Origin: Rhodovastum atsumiense
GTDB lineage: Bacteria; Pseudomonadota; Alphaproteobacteria; Acetobacterales; Acetobacteraceae
Reading direction: 5' to 3'
Assembly (NCBI GenBank): GCA_026225115.1
Contig: JAMFSE010000044.1
Location: forward strand, 1-64,000
DNA: 64,000 nucleotides
This document shows, piece after piece, positions 28,635-38,694 of the stretch (position 1 is the first letter of the stretch; every line of letters begins with the position of its first letter). The notes below the pieces were generated by a model, which worked only from the letters and a program-made list of their open reading frames with translations, did no database searches and was not told the origin of the DNA. Both the position numbers and the translations under genes were made by a program.

Positions 28635-30443
28635 CTACGGCGCGGTGACAACCGGCACCGCCGCCACCTCGGAGCTGCGGCCGGCGGAGGTCGCGGTTTG
28701 CAGCGCCTGGCGCAGGGCCGGAAGGTAGTCGCTTGCCGTCTCGTTCTGCGGGCGCAGCGCCGGAAACAGCGGCGATGCAGTCACGGTCGAGAGAATCAGA
28801 TTCGTGCCGAATGGCGCGCCGACCGGCCAGCTGCCGCCGCCCTTCGTGGGGTCGCCAATCGTTCTGGTCGATCCGCCGGGTTGAGCGCGGAGCGGATCGG
28901 AATGCGTGGGGTAGAGGTGAAAGACGTCGCCGTTGTTTAGAAAATAATCGGTCTGCAAATAGCCGGAATAGGCCGGCATTTTTTCTTTTACGGTAATCAG
29001 CTGGCCGGCATGCAGAACCGCCGATCCACCGGCCAGCCGGAGGACAAGCTGCGTGCCTGGCAGGTCCCGAAAAGCATTATAGGGACGGACGACATCAAGG
29101 ATGCTGCAAAACCGGGCATCAATTGTCTGCACGACGGATTGTGGTTTGATGTTCGCAGGGAGTGCGTTGATTGCTGTCGTAAATGCTGCCTGTGGCGCGC
29201 CGGTGCCGATCAGGCCGGTGATATAAGAATTATCACTTGCACTGGTGGCGGTGATCAGGCTGCAAGGCAGCGTGCCTAGGTTCGATTGCAATATACTGTT
29301 GCGCTGCGCGGCCATCCTCGACGGTGCCTCGCCTGACAGCGCCATTCGCAGCGTGACCGGCAGCATCGCCGGAAACATACGGACACAGCATATCAGAAAG
29401 GCGATGGCGCCCGCGACGATCAGCGCGCCGAGCCCCCATAGCCAGACGGGTTTTCGTAAAGCTATGGCAACCGGCGGCACGGCCACCGGCCCGGGTTGCG
29501 GCGCGTAGGCAACGGGGAGAGTCCTGGCGGACTCGATTTTTGCCGCCGCGATCGAGCGGGCACTGATCACCTGGGTCGCATTCTCATCGGCAAGAAGGCT
29601 CGCCTGCGAACAAATCTTTATATAGGCCCTGTTTTCGAATGCTGCCTGCAAGGCTGAGTCAAATTCAGCGGCTGAGGCGAAACGTTCGGACGGGCGTTTG
29701 GCCATGGCTTTGCGCACCACCCCGTCCAGGGCTTGCGGAACTGTCACCGAGAGCGCGGACGGCGGCGGTGGTTCAACGTTGAGCACTTTATGCATGACCG
29801 CGGTAAGCCCGCCTGCAAACGGCTTTTCACCGGTCAGCAATTGATAGAGCAAGACGCCGGCGGAATAGATATCAGTGCGGCTGTCCACGATCTGGCCGAT
29901 GAATTGTTCCGGCGACATATAACTCGGCGTGCCCATCACGGTCCCTGCCTGAGTCAGGCTGCTGCTCTCGATCCGGGCGATCCCGAAATCCGCAATTTTA
30001 ATCTCACCCGATTCCGCCAGCATGATATTGGCGGGCTTGATATCGCGATGCACCACGCCGTGCCCATGGCTGTAATGCAACCCGGCGAGCAGGCCGTGCA
30101 TGAGCCGGATGATTTCGGACAACTCGAACCGTTCGTTACGATCGAGCACGTGTTTCAAGGTGGTGCCGTCGACGAATTCCATCACGATATAGGCCATGTC
30201 CGGCGTTTCACCGTAGTCGAACACGCTGACGATGTTCGGGTGGCTGAGGCGCCCCGCAGCCTGCGCCTCGCGCTTGAACCGGGCCAGTTCATCCTGCGCT
30301 TCAACGTCTTCGGCATCCGGAATGCGAACGGTTTTAATCGCCAGACGGCGGCCGATGATCGGATCGAACCCCTCATAGACGACGCCCATCGCCCCTTTGC
30401 CGAGGATTTGCAGCAAATCATACTTGCCAAGGGTTTCAGGCAT
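28635..30443 (-). CDS. Membrane-anchored Ser/Thr protein kinase (Hanks type) with extracytoplasmic DUF4384-like domain
   Basis: VVHRDIKPANIMLAESGEIKIADFGIAR; TM segment VWLWGLGALIVAGAIAFLICC; C-terminal LQTDYFLNNGDVFHLYPT...GAPFGTNLILSTVTASPLF. Confidence 0.93.
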   Translation of the reverse strand: MPETLGKYDLLQILGKGAMGVVYEGFDPIIGRRLAIKTVRIPDAEDVEAQDELARFKREAQAAGRLSHPNIVSVFDYGETPDMAYIVMEFVDGTTLKHVLDRNERFELSEIIRLMHGLLAGLHYSHGHGVVHRDIKPANIMLAESGEIKIADFGIARIESSSLTQAGTVMGTPSYMSPEQFIGQIVDSRTDIYSAGVLLYQLLTGEKPFAGGLTAVMHKVLNVEPPPPSALSVTVPQALDGVVRKAMAKRPSERFASAAEFDSALQAAFENRAYIKICSQASLLADENATQVISARSIAAAKIESARTLPVAYAPQPGPVAVPPVAIALRKPVWLWGLGALIVAGAIAFLICCVRMFPAMLPVTLRMALSGEAPSRMAAQRNSILQSNLGTLPCSLITATSASDNSYITGLIGTGAPQAAFTTAINALPANIKPQSVVQTIDARFCSILDVVRPYNAFRDLPGTQLVLRLAGGSAVLHAGQLITVKEKMPAYSGYLQTDYFLNNGDVFHLYPTHSDPLRAQPGGSTRTIGDPTKGGGSWPVGAPFGTNLILSTVTASPLFPALRPQNETASDYLPALRQALQTATSAGRSSEVAAVPVVTAP

Positions 30444-31166
30444 CTATGCGCCGGTCACTTCGACAACAATCGCCGTTACGTTATCCCGCGCCCGGCGCGC
30501 GAGCGCCGCATCGATCAGCCGCTGCGGGGGTGAGGAATTTTCCGTCGCATTCAGAAGCCCGGCGATTTCGTTCAGATCAAGGGTCTTGCTCAGGCCGTCG
30601 CTGCAGAGCAGAAAACGGTCTCCCGGTGCGATCTCACCGCCGAGCTGGTCCAGCTCCAGCCCATCGGAATCGGCGCCCACGGCACGGGTGATCACATTCG
30701 CATGCGGATGGCGCTCTGCATCCGCCGCCGTCAGTTTGCCGAGATCGATCAGTTCCTGCACCAGACTATGATCTTTCGTGATCTGGCGGAGTTCGCTTTG
30801 CCGCAGCAAATAGGCCCTGGAATCGCCCGCCCAAAGGCAAATGAACGCATCGCCCCGGATGATAAGCGCCACGAAGGTCGAGGCGATAACAACCTCGCTA
30901 CCCCTGGCTTGCGCGTCGGAGCGCAGCTGCGCGTGGACGCCGTGCAGCACCTCGCGCACCCGCTCAACCATTGCAGTCAACGAGAAATCACCGGCGAGGC
31001 GGCTCAGACGTTCGACGATCATGCCGGATGCCAGTTCGCCGGCATGGTGGCCGCCGGCGCCGTCCGCCACCACCCATAGACCGAGGTCCGGCCGGCTCAG
31101 CAGATTATCTTCATTGTGTTTCCGGACCGAACCGGGGCTGCTCAGCGTCCAGCTGTTCGTTGCCAC
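30444..31166 (-). CDS. PP2C-family protein Ser/Thr phosphatase
   Basis: SVRKHNEDNLLSRPDLGLWVVADGAGGHHAGE, DRFLLCSDGLSKTL, RARDNVTAIVVEV. Confidence 0.94.
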   Translation of the reverse strand: MATNSWTLSSPGSVRKHNEDNLLSRPDLGLWVVADGAGGHHAGELASGMIVERLSRLAGDFSLTAMVERVREVLHGVHAQLRSDAQARGSEVVIASTFVALIIRGDAFICLWAGDSRAYLLRQSELRQITKDHSLVQELIDLGKLTAADAERHPHANVITRAVGADSDGLELDQLGGEIAPGDRFLLCSDGLSKTLDLNEIAGLLNATENSSPPQRLIDAALARRARDNVTAIVVEVTGA

Positions 31167-31262
31167 GATATCACGAACCTCTCAGCAAAACCCTCGGAAA
31201 ATGAAAGCCGGCCGAGGTTTCGCGAAGCGTAACACACGGATCAGCCGCTGTCATAGATCCCG

Positions 31263-32895
31263 TTATTCCGGGGCTTTTTCGATTACCTGCAGCAGTTGCG
31301 CACGCAGCTCGCTCTTTAAAACCTTGCCGGTGGCACTGCGCGGCAGCGGCGCATGCCGGAAGCTGACACTGACCGGCACTTTGAACGCCGCGAGGCGATC
31401 GCGTACCACCTGGCGCAATGCCTCCTCCGTGGCAGCCGAGCCCGGCCGCAGCTGAACGACCGCCACCGGCTCCTCGCCCAGTGTCCGGTGCGGAACGCCG
31501 ACCAAAGCCGCATCAATCACATCGGGATGCGCGTACAGGGCGTTCTCGACCTCCAGGCAGTAGATGTTCTCGCCGCCGCGGATCAGCATGTCCTTGCTGC
31601 GATCAACCAGCGTGACGAAGCCTTCCGCGTCCAGAACGCCGGAGGTCGCCGGTCCGCAACCAGCCTTCGACGATGGCATCGGCGGTGGCTTGCGGCGCCC
31701 TCCAATAACCTTTGATCACCTGCGGCCCGCGGGCCCATAACTCACCGATGCTGTCCGCCGGCAGGATTGTGCGGCCATCTTCGGGGTCACGAATCTGCAG
31801 TTCAGAGACCGGCGTCACCGGCCCGGAACTGGCGGCGTGGGTTTGATATTCGCGGCCCACCATTGCGAACGTGGCGGCTGTCTCGGTCATGCCCCATCCG
31901 CAGCCTGGCGAGGCATGGGGAAAAACCTGGCCAATCTTGTGGACCAGTTCGGGCGCCGCGGGCGCGCCGCCATACATCAGGGTTTCGAGGCTGGAGAAAT
32001 CGCGCTTCGACTGCGCCGCGTATTCGACCAGCTGCCACGCAATCGTAGGGACGCCGCCGGCCGCGGTAACACGCTCGCGCTCGATCAGCATTGCCGCCTC
32101 GGCGACATCCCAGCGCTCCATCATCACCACGCGCGCGCCGCCGCTTAACCCGATGACAAATTGCCCGATCAGCCCGGCGGCGTGGAAAAAGGGAATAGCA
32201 ATCAGATTTACCCGCGGCGGCAGCGTTGCCGGATCGGGGAGTGGTGAACCGGCGCGGATGATATTGCGCATCGCGGGCAAGGCCGCCGCGGCGATGTTGG
32301 AGACGAAGTTGCGATGTGTGAGAACCGCGCCCTTGGGGCGGCCAGACGTGCCGGAAGTATAAAGAATGGCTGCCTCGTCATCGGGATCGAATGACACTGG
32401 CGGCGGTGGCGCCTGCGGCAAGTCAGGCCACGCGGCAGGGCGACCGATAACCGCTTCCAAGGAATTTATGCACGGTTCCACCGTTAACCCTTCGCCCCGG
32501 GTGACAAATGCGCGCTGCAAATCCGGGCAGTTTTCTAGATGCGGCTGGATACGCTCGAATCCTCGCGCATCGGTGATTGCGATCCTGGCGCCCAAATGGG
32601 TGAGGCCATATTCCAGCTCGGCGCCCGTCCACCAGCCATTGAGCGGCGTGGCGATGGCGCCTGCGAGCACGGCGCCATAAAACGCCACCGGCCATTCCGG
32701 AAGGTTGCGCATGATGATCGCAACGCGGTCACCCTTGGCCACGCCGTCTTGCCGCAGCCGATGGGCAAGCGTGATCGCCGCTAGGCGGAAGGCTTCATAG
32801 GTTATCCGTTCCTGTTCATACACCAAAAATTCGCGTTGGCCGAACGCGGCGGCGGCTTCAAACAGGCAGCCAGTGTCGGTGGCACCTTGGTCCAC
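31263..32895 (-). pseudogene. Class I AMP-dependent acyl-CoA ligase disrupted by a single frameshift (or sequencing error)
   Basis: N-part ORF 31603-32895 (YTSGTSGRPKGAVLTHRNF ... [10 protein letters not shown]) and C-part ORF 31263-31679 ([35 protein letters not shown]) join perfectly if one C is removed near 31640. Confidence 0.85.
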
Positions 32896-33204
32896 ACACG
32901 CATGCGCGTGCCGAGAACATCTGCTTGCGCGATTTCAAAACGCGAGCCGGTCGCCGTGAGTACGGCATGGGCCTGTGCTACCGACATAACCGGCCATTTG
33001 TCGCCCGGGACAAGGTTTTGCTGGCTCAATGCATCTCCTGCCGGATCGCTCCCTCCGGAACGTTTGTTCTTTTTTCGAGCCGCCGGTTTAACACGAACCG
33101 CCGGGCGGCAAAGCCTTTATTTGAAAACCGGCGCCGGCCCGAGGTCTGATTTGGCGATCCAGTATCCTCCGGCGTAGAAATTTCCCAATCTCCGGGAGTC
33201 GATC

Positions 33205-33864
33205 ATGAACGTTTCCGCCGCTTGCCAACACCGCACCTCCATCCGCGCCTTTACTGAAAAATCTGTACCGGAGGCCGTCATTCGAGAGATATTGGAGCTG
33301 GCGCATCGCGGAACGCCATCGGGCGGCAATTTGCAACCCTGGCGGGTGTATGCTTTGGCCGGCGCGCCGCTACGGGCGCTAAAGCAAACAGCCGCCGGCA
33401 CGGCGCCCGAAAAACCGGAATATGACGTTTATCCGCCCGGCCTGCATGACCCCTACCGAAGCCGCCGGTTCGTCTGCGGCGAGGATCTTTACGCAACGCT
33501 CGGAATCCCGCGCGAGGACAAGCCGGCGCGTCTGCGCCAGCTGGCGCGCAACGCCGAATTCTTCGGCGCGCCCATCGGCCTGTTCTTCTGTATCGACCGC
33601 GGACTCGGGGCGCCGCAGTGGTCGGATGTCGGCATGTTCATGCAAACCGTGATGCTTCTGGCGGTCGAGCGGGGGCTTGATACCTGCGCGCAGGAATATT
33701 GGGCGCTTTACCCGCAAACGGTCGCAGAGGCATTGGATCTGCCGGACAATCTGATGTTGTTTTCAGGCATGGCCCTTGGCTACGCCGACCGGACCCAGCC
33801 GATCAACCGCCTGCGTACCCGGCGCGAGCCGTTCGAGGCCTATGCGGCGCTGCGGGGCTTTTAG
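33205..33864 (+). CDS. Nitroreductase family protein
   Basis: RTSIRAFTEKSVPEAVIREILELAHRGTPSGGNLQPWRVYALAG. Confidence 0.92.
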   Translation: MNVSAACQHRTSIRAFTEKSVPEAVIREILELAHRGTPSGGNLQPWRVYALAGAPLRALKQTAAGTAPEKPEYDVYPPGLHDPYRSRRFVCGEDLYATLGIPREDKPARLRQLARNAEFFGAPIGLFFCIDRGLGAPQWSDVGMFMQTVMLLAVERGLDTCAQEYWALYPQTVAEALDLPDNLMLFSGMALGYADRTQPINRLRTRREPFEAYAALRGF

Positions 33865-34045
33865 GCTCCGGCGCAAGGGCATGCTTCGCCAAGGAGATGG
33901 GCAGCAGCATTTATCCAGCAAAACGACGGATTATTTACTTACCTCATATCGGGTTATACATTGCTGGGGATCGTACAAGCTGTCACTTCGGGGGATCGAG
34001 TTTGCCGTGCAATATGACGACAACGCGCCTTGATGGACAAATGAA

Positions 34046-35203
34046 GTGAAGATTCTATTTCTATCCCACTCCAGCAATAACCCCGATGGCGGCGCATCAT
34101 CTATCTATCATATGTTGAGCAAAGGATTGGCGGCCAGGGGCCATCAAGTGGACTGCCTTCACCTGGAAGACATGAACCTTCCCAGGCAAAAACTACTCAA
34201 GACGGTCGCAACGCGGCTGCTTCTGCCCGGCCTGATTAAACGCCGGGCTGAGCGGGAGGACCTCGCCAGTTACGACGTGATCATGGCATCAAATGGGATG
34301 GCATGGTCGCTTTATCGTGAATTGAAGCAGCAGGCAAAACGACCGCTGCTGGTAACGCATTTTCACGGTCTTACAATTTACGACCGGATTGCGAGCATTA
34401 CTGAGGCCGAACTTGAACATCAGAGGGTGAGTTTGATGTTCCGTTATGTGTGGGGCTCGGCGCCCCATAAATGGGACATGGCGGGCATTGCCCAATCCGA
34501 TCTATGTGTTGTTCAAAATGTCCGCGACCTTGCCTACGTGGAATCGAAGCTCGCAAAAGGCGCGGCGGTTACGTTAATTCAACCCGCTGTCGAGCAGAGT
34601 CTGATCTCGTTATCCGAGGTTATTTCTCCGATAAATTCGCGGCCGGCCGATAAACTCATTACGATGTCATCATGGGGTGCTCGTAAGGGCAGCTTTTATC
34701 TGCCTGGCGTCTTTCGCAGGATCCGGCAAAGTTTCCCGAAGCTGGAATTGGTCATCGGCGGCACCGGCATGACCGTGGAGGAATTGAGGCCGTTTTTTGC
34801 ACCGGAAGATCGCGACGCCATCCGGGCTTCAGGTTTCCTCACCCGCGAGGAGCAGGCCCGGTTGTATAACGAGGCGGCAATATTCCTCTTTCCTTCAATT
34901 TCTGAAGGATTCGGGCTGGCTTTGCTGGAGGCCCAGCTCTTCGGCCTAGCAGCGGTCACCACCAATACCGGATATGGCGGTGATTTCCTGACCGATGGCG
35001 TTGATGCGCGGATCGTTCCGCTGACAACCGAGCATCTTGCACGCGGCGCGCTGTCCCTGCTTGAGAATAACGCTCTGCGCTGCGCCATTGCCGAGCGCGG
35101 CCGGGAGCTTGCCCGAAGATTTACGCTGGACGTTATGGCGGAAGCCTATGAGCGGGCGTTCCTGAACGGCTTGCAGAAACGGAATTCGCCCGCACCCGTG
35201 TAG
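34046..35203 (+). CDS. Glycosyltransferase family 4 (GT-B)
   Basis: MKILFLSHSSNNPDGGASSIYHMLSKGLAARGH; FPSISEGFGLALLEAQLFGLAAVTTNTG (EX7E). Confidence 0.88.
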   Translation: MKILFLSHSSNNPDGGASSIYHMLSKGLAARGHQVDCLHLEDMNLPRQKLLKTVATRLLLPGLIKRRAEREDLASYDVIMASNGMAWSLYRELKQQAKRPLLVTHFHGLTIYDRIASITEAELEHQRVSLMFRYVWGSAPHKWDMAGIAQSDLCVVQNVRDLAYVESKLAKGAAVTLIQPAVEQSLISLSEVISPINSRPADKLITMSSWGARKGSFYLPGVFRRIRQSFPKLELVIGGTGMTVEELRPFFAPEDRDAIRASGFLTREEQARLYNEAAIFLFPSISEGFGLALLEAQLFGLAAVTTNTGYGGDFLTDGVDARIVPLTTEHLARGALSLLENNALRCAIAERGRELARRFTLDVMAEAYERAFLNGLQKRNSPAPV

Positions 35204-35243
35204 GGTCAATGTTGGCGGCGACCAGCCTGGCGCCAAGCTGAGG

Positions 35244-36008
35244 CTAGGCTTTGCCGGGATACGCCGACAAATCCCCGGCATAGGCAACGCCCCCCGGCCA
35301 GAATTCGGAGCCGCTGATTTTCCGGAAGTAATGCACGGTGCGCGCCAATGAACCGGCGGAAGAACGCGGCTGCATGGCGATCCCGCTGGGTGAGACGCCC
35401 ATCGCCCGGGCGCCGAAATCGCCAATGGTGAACTTCAGGTCGTCGGTCTGCTGCGCGGTCATCACCAGCTGGTCGCCCGGGCAATAGCGCCGCGGCTCGA
35501 TCTGGATGTCGGCCAGCCGGCCGCGGATCATGCCGACATGTCCGGGCACGTTGATTACTTCAACGCTGTGCACATTCTCGTACCATTCCTCATATTCCCG
35601 GAAGCGGCCGGGGGTATAATTCGCCAAAATAACGCTGATGCCGGAAAGCGGTTTGTCCTGCTGCCAGTTCGGGCCCGCCTTCCAAGGGCCGGTGGCCTCA
35701 TAACTAAACAACCGCTCGGTGTCGTCATCGGCGATCAGCCCTGCATCGCGCGCTTCTGCAATCAGCGGCCCCAGCGCCGGTAAATCAATTTTGGCATCCG
35801 GCAGATCGAATTCATACACGCTCATATACCACCAGGGCTGGGGAATTTCCGACATGATCTGCTCTTTGGTGACCTCGAAGCGGTCGGATTTTAAGAATCC
35901 TCTCAGCCGGGCCAGGCTTTCCCTATGCGAACCGTCGAACCATGCAGCGTAATCCTGGATTTTTTCGCTCGGAACGTTGTGCAGATGCAGGGTTACGTAC
36001 AGTGCCAT
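35244..36008 (-). CDS. Two-module dimeric alpha/beta-barrel (EthD-like) protein
   Basis: MALYVTLHLHNVPSEKIQDYAAWFDGSHRESLARLRGFLKSDRFEV and YEEWYENVHSVEVINVPGHVGMIRGRL; start chosen at MALYV. Confidence 0.6.
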   Translation of the reverse strand: MALYVTLHLHNVPSEKIQDYAAWFDGSHRESLARLRGFLKSDRFEVTKEQIMSEIPQPWWYMSVYEFDLPDAKIDLPALGPLIAEARDAGLIADDDTERLFSYEATGPWKAGPNWQQDKPLSGISVILANYTPGRFREYEEWYENVHSVEVINVPGHVGMIRGRLADIQIEPRRYCPGDQLVMTAQQTDDLKFTIGDFGARAMGVSPSGIAMQPRSSAGSLARTVHYFRKISGSEFWPGGVAYAGDLSAYPGKA

Positions 36009-36169
36009 GGGATTTACTCCTGATTTATGGGTCTGATAGCCAGCATTATACCCAGTTATTGCCGTCCGATGATGGGGACAGGTGGTGATCGCCTGGACGA
36101 TGTCGCTTGCCAATGCCCGGCCTTGGTCTATCTTCGCATATAAGAAACTTATCGATTGGCATTGGCGCA

Positions 36170-36625
36170 ATGGCGGGGCGTTATTTCGAGGCATGGGAAG
36201 TCGGCGATGCCATCGCGCATCGGCTGCGGCGGACCGTAACGGAAACCGATAATCTGCTGCTGAGCACGCTGACCCATAACACCCAGCCCTTGCATCTCGA
36301 CGCGGAATACGCCGCCGGCACCGAGTTTGGGCGGATTGTGGTAAACGGCTTGTTCACCTTTGCATTGATGATCGGCATCTCGGTTGAGGACACGACCGAA
36401 GGGGTGCTGATCGCCAATCTCGGCTATGACGGCGTCAAAATGCCGAACCCGGTCTTTATCGGCGACACGCTTCGCGTCGAGACCGAAATTGTCGCACTCC
36501 GGAGCAGTCAATCCCGCTCTGCGGCCGGGATTGTCACCTTCGCGCACCGGGCCATTAATCAGCGCAATGAACTGGTTTGTAGCTGTACCCGGACCGCACT
36601 CCTGCAGCGCCGGCCCGCCGCGTGA
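36170..36625 (+). CDS. MaoC-like dehydratase
   Basis: MAGRYFEAWEVGDAIAHRLRRTVTETDNLLLSTLTHNTQPLHLDAEYA. Confidence 0.88.
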   Translation: MAGRYFEAWEVGDAIAHRLRRTVTETDNLLLSTLTHNTQPLHLDAEYAAGTEFGRIVVNGLFTFALMIGISVEDTTEGVLIANLGYDGVKMPNPVFIGDTLRVETEIVALRSSQSRSAAGIVTFAHRAINQRNELVCSCTRTALLQRRPAA

Positions 36626-37497
36626 GCGCCCGCTCCTGGCTGTTCGTTCCGGGTGATAGCCCGGCGAAAATGCGCAAGGCGCTGGGCGCCGGGGCCGACA
36701 TCCTGATCCTCGATCTGGAGGACTCCGTTGCGGCCGACCGCAAGCCGGCGGCACGCGCTGAGACCGCCGCTTTTCTGACGGAATTCGGCGCAAGCGGCGC
36801 GGCGCTTTGGGTTCGGATCAATCCTTTGAGCACCGGCCTGGCGCAGGCCGATCTCGCCGCCGTGATCGCCGCGGGGCCGGCCGGGATCGTCCTGCCAAAG
36901 CCGGATTCCGGGGCTGAGGTTAAAGCCGTCGCGGCTTTGCTGGCTGACGGCGAGGCGCGCGTTGGCCTTCAGAGAGAAATTTCCATCCTGCCGATCGCCA
37001 CCGAAACCCCGCTTTCCGTGTTCAATCTGCACAGCTATGCCGGCGTAACCGCACGACTGGCTGGCATTACCTGGGGGGCCGAGGATCTGTCCGCCGCCGT
37101 TGGCGCTGCCACGCCGCGCGCCGGCGGCTGTTTTACGCCGCTCTATGAACTCGCCCGCAGCCTATGCCTCGCCGGCGCGGCAGCCGCCGGCGTGCCTGCG
37201 ATCGAAACCGTCTACCCCGATTTCCGCGATCTCGACGGCTTGCGGCGCTATGCCGAGTGCGGACGCCGGGACGGCTTTACCGGCATGATGGCAATCCATC
37301 CCGGGCAGGTCGCGACAATCAACGCCGCCTTCACGCCGGCACCGGTGGAGGTGGAGCGGGCGTTGAAGATCATCGCGCTGTTTGAGGCCAATCCGGGCGC
37401 CGGAACTTTGGCATTGGATGGCATAATGCTGGATGCCCCGCATCTGCGCCAGGCCCGCCGCATCGCCGCGATGCACGCGCATGGCGCCAGCGAGTAG
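36622..37497 (+). CDS. HpcH/HpaI aldolase/citrate lyase beta-like (CoA ester lyase)
   Basis: RSWLFVPGDSPAKMRKALGAGADILILDLEDSV; GTG start with 4-nt overlap (GTGA). Confidence 0.92.
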   Translation: MSARSWLFVPGDSPAKMRKALGAGADILILDLEDSVAADRKPAARAETAAFLTEFGASGAALWVRINPLSTGLAQADLAAVIAAGPAGIVLPKPDSGAEVKAVAALLADGEARVGLQREISILPIATETPLSVFNLHSYAGVTARLAGITWGAEDLSAAVGAATPRAGGCFTPLYELARSLCLAGAAAAGVPAIETVYPDFRDLDGLRRYAECGRRDGFTGMMAIHPGQVATINAAFTPAPVEVERALKIIALFEANPGAGTLALDGIMLDAPHLRQARRIAAMHAHGASE

Positions 37498-37611
37498 GCG
37501 CAGGAGAAATCAAACCTCCCAGCCATCGCGGCGACGATACCGGGCCGGCGGGTCTGCGGCCGTCGCAATTTCAAACCCTATTGTCTTGCCGCTAAACCAA
37601 GGAGAAGCCCG

Positions 37612-38685
37612 ATGGGCCAACAGATCGGCCAAGAACAGCAAGGAGATAGCAGCCGACGCTGGACACAACGCCCGGCCGGCGCGAATTGGGGTGATTTCGG
37701 TGCAGACGACCAGATCGGCCGATTGAACCTCATTACTCCGGAACGCCGCCGCGCGGCTGCCGCGGAAGTCCGGGAAGGGATCGCTTTCTGCCTGTCACTG
37801 CCGCTGGACATACCGCGCGCCGTATTGAACCCTCGCCGCTTCCCGCCGGTCCTGTCCTTCTCCATGCGCGGCGAGGATCCGGCCTTCAACTACCCAATGG
37901 CAAAAGTAAATCCCGGCCAAACCGACATTGTCTGCGATGATCGCGTAACGATGAGCCTGCAATATTCCACCCAGTGGGACTCGCTGTGCCATATCGGCTG
38001 CCAGCATGACGCTTTCGGTGACGGAAAATTGCGCGCGACCTATTACAACGGCTTCCGCGCCTGCGAAGAAATTGTCGGACCTTACGACTATCTGAATGAC
38101 CGTACCCCAGTGCCCGGTCCTTTTGGCGCCCGCGCGCTAGGCATAGAACGCATGGCCGAAACGGGCTTACAGGGCCGTGGTGTGATGATCGATCTGCATG
38201 CCCATGTCGGACTCGAGCATATCGCCGTTGGCTATGATCGGCTCATGCGCATCATGGAAGCCGATCGCGTTGTCGTGGAGGCGGGCGACATCCTCTGCCT
38301 GCGCACCGGTTTTGACCGCGCTCTGCTCGCGCATCATGCCGACCCGGCCTATCCGTTCGAGCAGCACCGCTGCAGCGGGCTCGACGGCACCGATGACCGG
38401 CTGCTGCACTTTATCGATGACTGCGGCGCCGCGGCGCTGGTTTCGGATAACGAGGCGGTCGAACTGCTGCCGGACGCAACCTTCGCCGCACCGCATGGCA
38501 CGCGAATCCCGTTGCATAATCTCTGCCTTTTCAAACTCGGCATACCGCTGGGCGAGATGTTTCTGCTGAGCGCGCTCGCTGACTGGCTGCGCGCAAATCA
38601 CCGCTCGCGCTTTTTATTCACCGCGCCGCCGCTCAGACTGCCGGGCGCCGTGGGTTCACCCGTCACCGGTGTTGGCACCGTATAG
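37612..38685 (+). CDS. Cyclase/kynurenine formamidase-like metal-dependent hydrolase
   Basis: ANWGDFGADDQIGRLNLITPERRRAAAAEVREG...TQWDSLCHIGCQ. Confidence 0.85.
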   Translation: MGQQIGQEQQGDSSRRWTQRPAGANWGDFGADDQIGRLNLITPERRRAAAAEVREGIAFCLSLPLDIPRAVLNPRRFPPVLSFSMRGEDPAFNYPMAKVNPGQTDIVCDDRVTMSLQYSTQWDSLCHIGCQHDAFGDGKLRATYYNGFRACEEIVGPYDYLNDRTPVPGPFGARALGIERMAETGLQGRGVMIDLHAHVGLEHIAVGYDRLMRIMEADRVVVEAGDILCLRTGFDRALLAHHADPAYPFEQHRCSGLDGTDDRLLHFIDDCGAAALVSDNEAVELLPDATFAAPHGTRIPLHNLCLFKLGIPLGEMFLLSALADWLRANHRSRFLFTAPPLRLPGAVGSPVTGVGTV

Positions 38686-38694
38686 GAAAAATAG

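Noticed and set aside
26556-31166. Type VI secretion TPP module
   Set aside because: PpkA/PppA/FHA-like proteins are present but no Tss/Hcp/VgrG genes occur in the window, so a T6SS assignment is not supported.
35212-35236. TTGGCG...CGCCAA inverted repeat between convergent genes
   Set aside because: Only 6-bp arms with a 13-nt spacer and no T-run; too weak to call a terminator.
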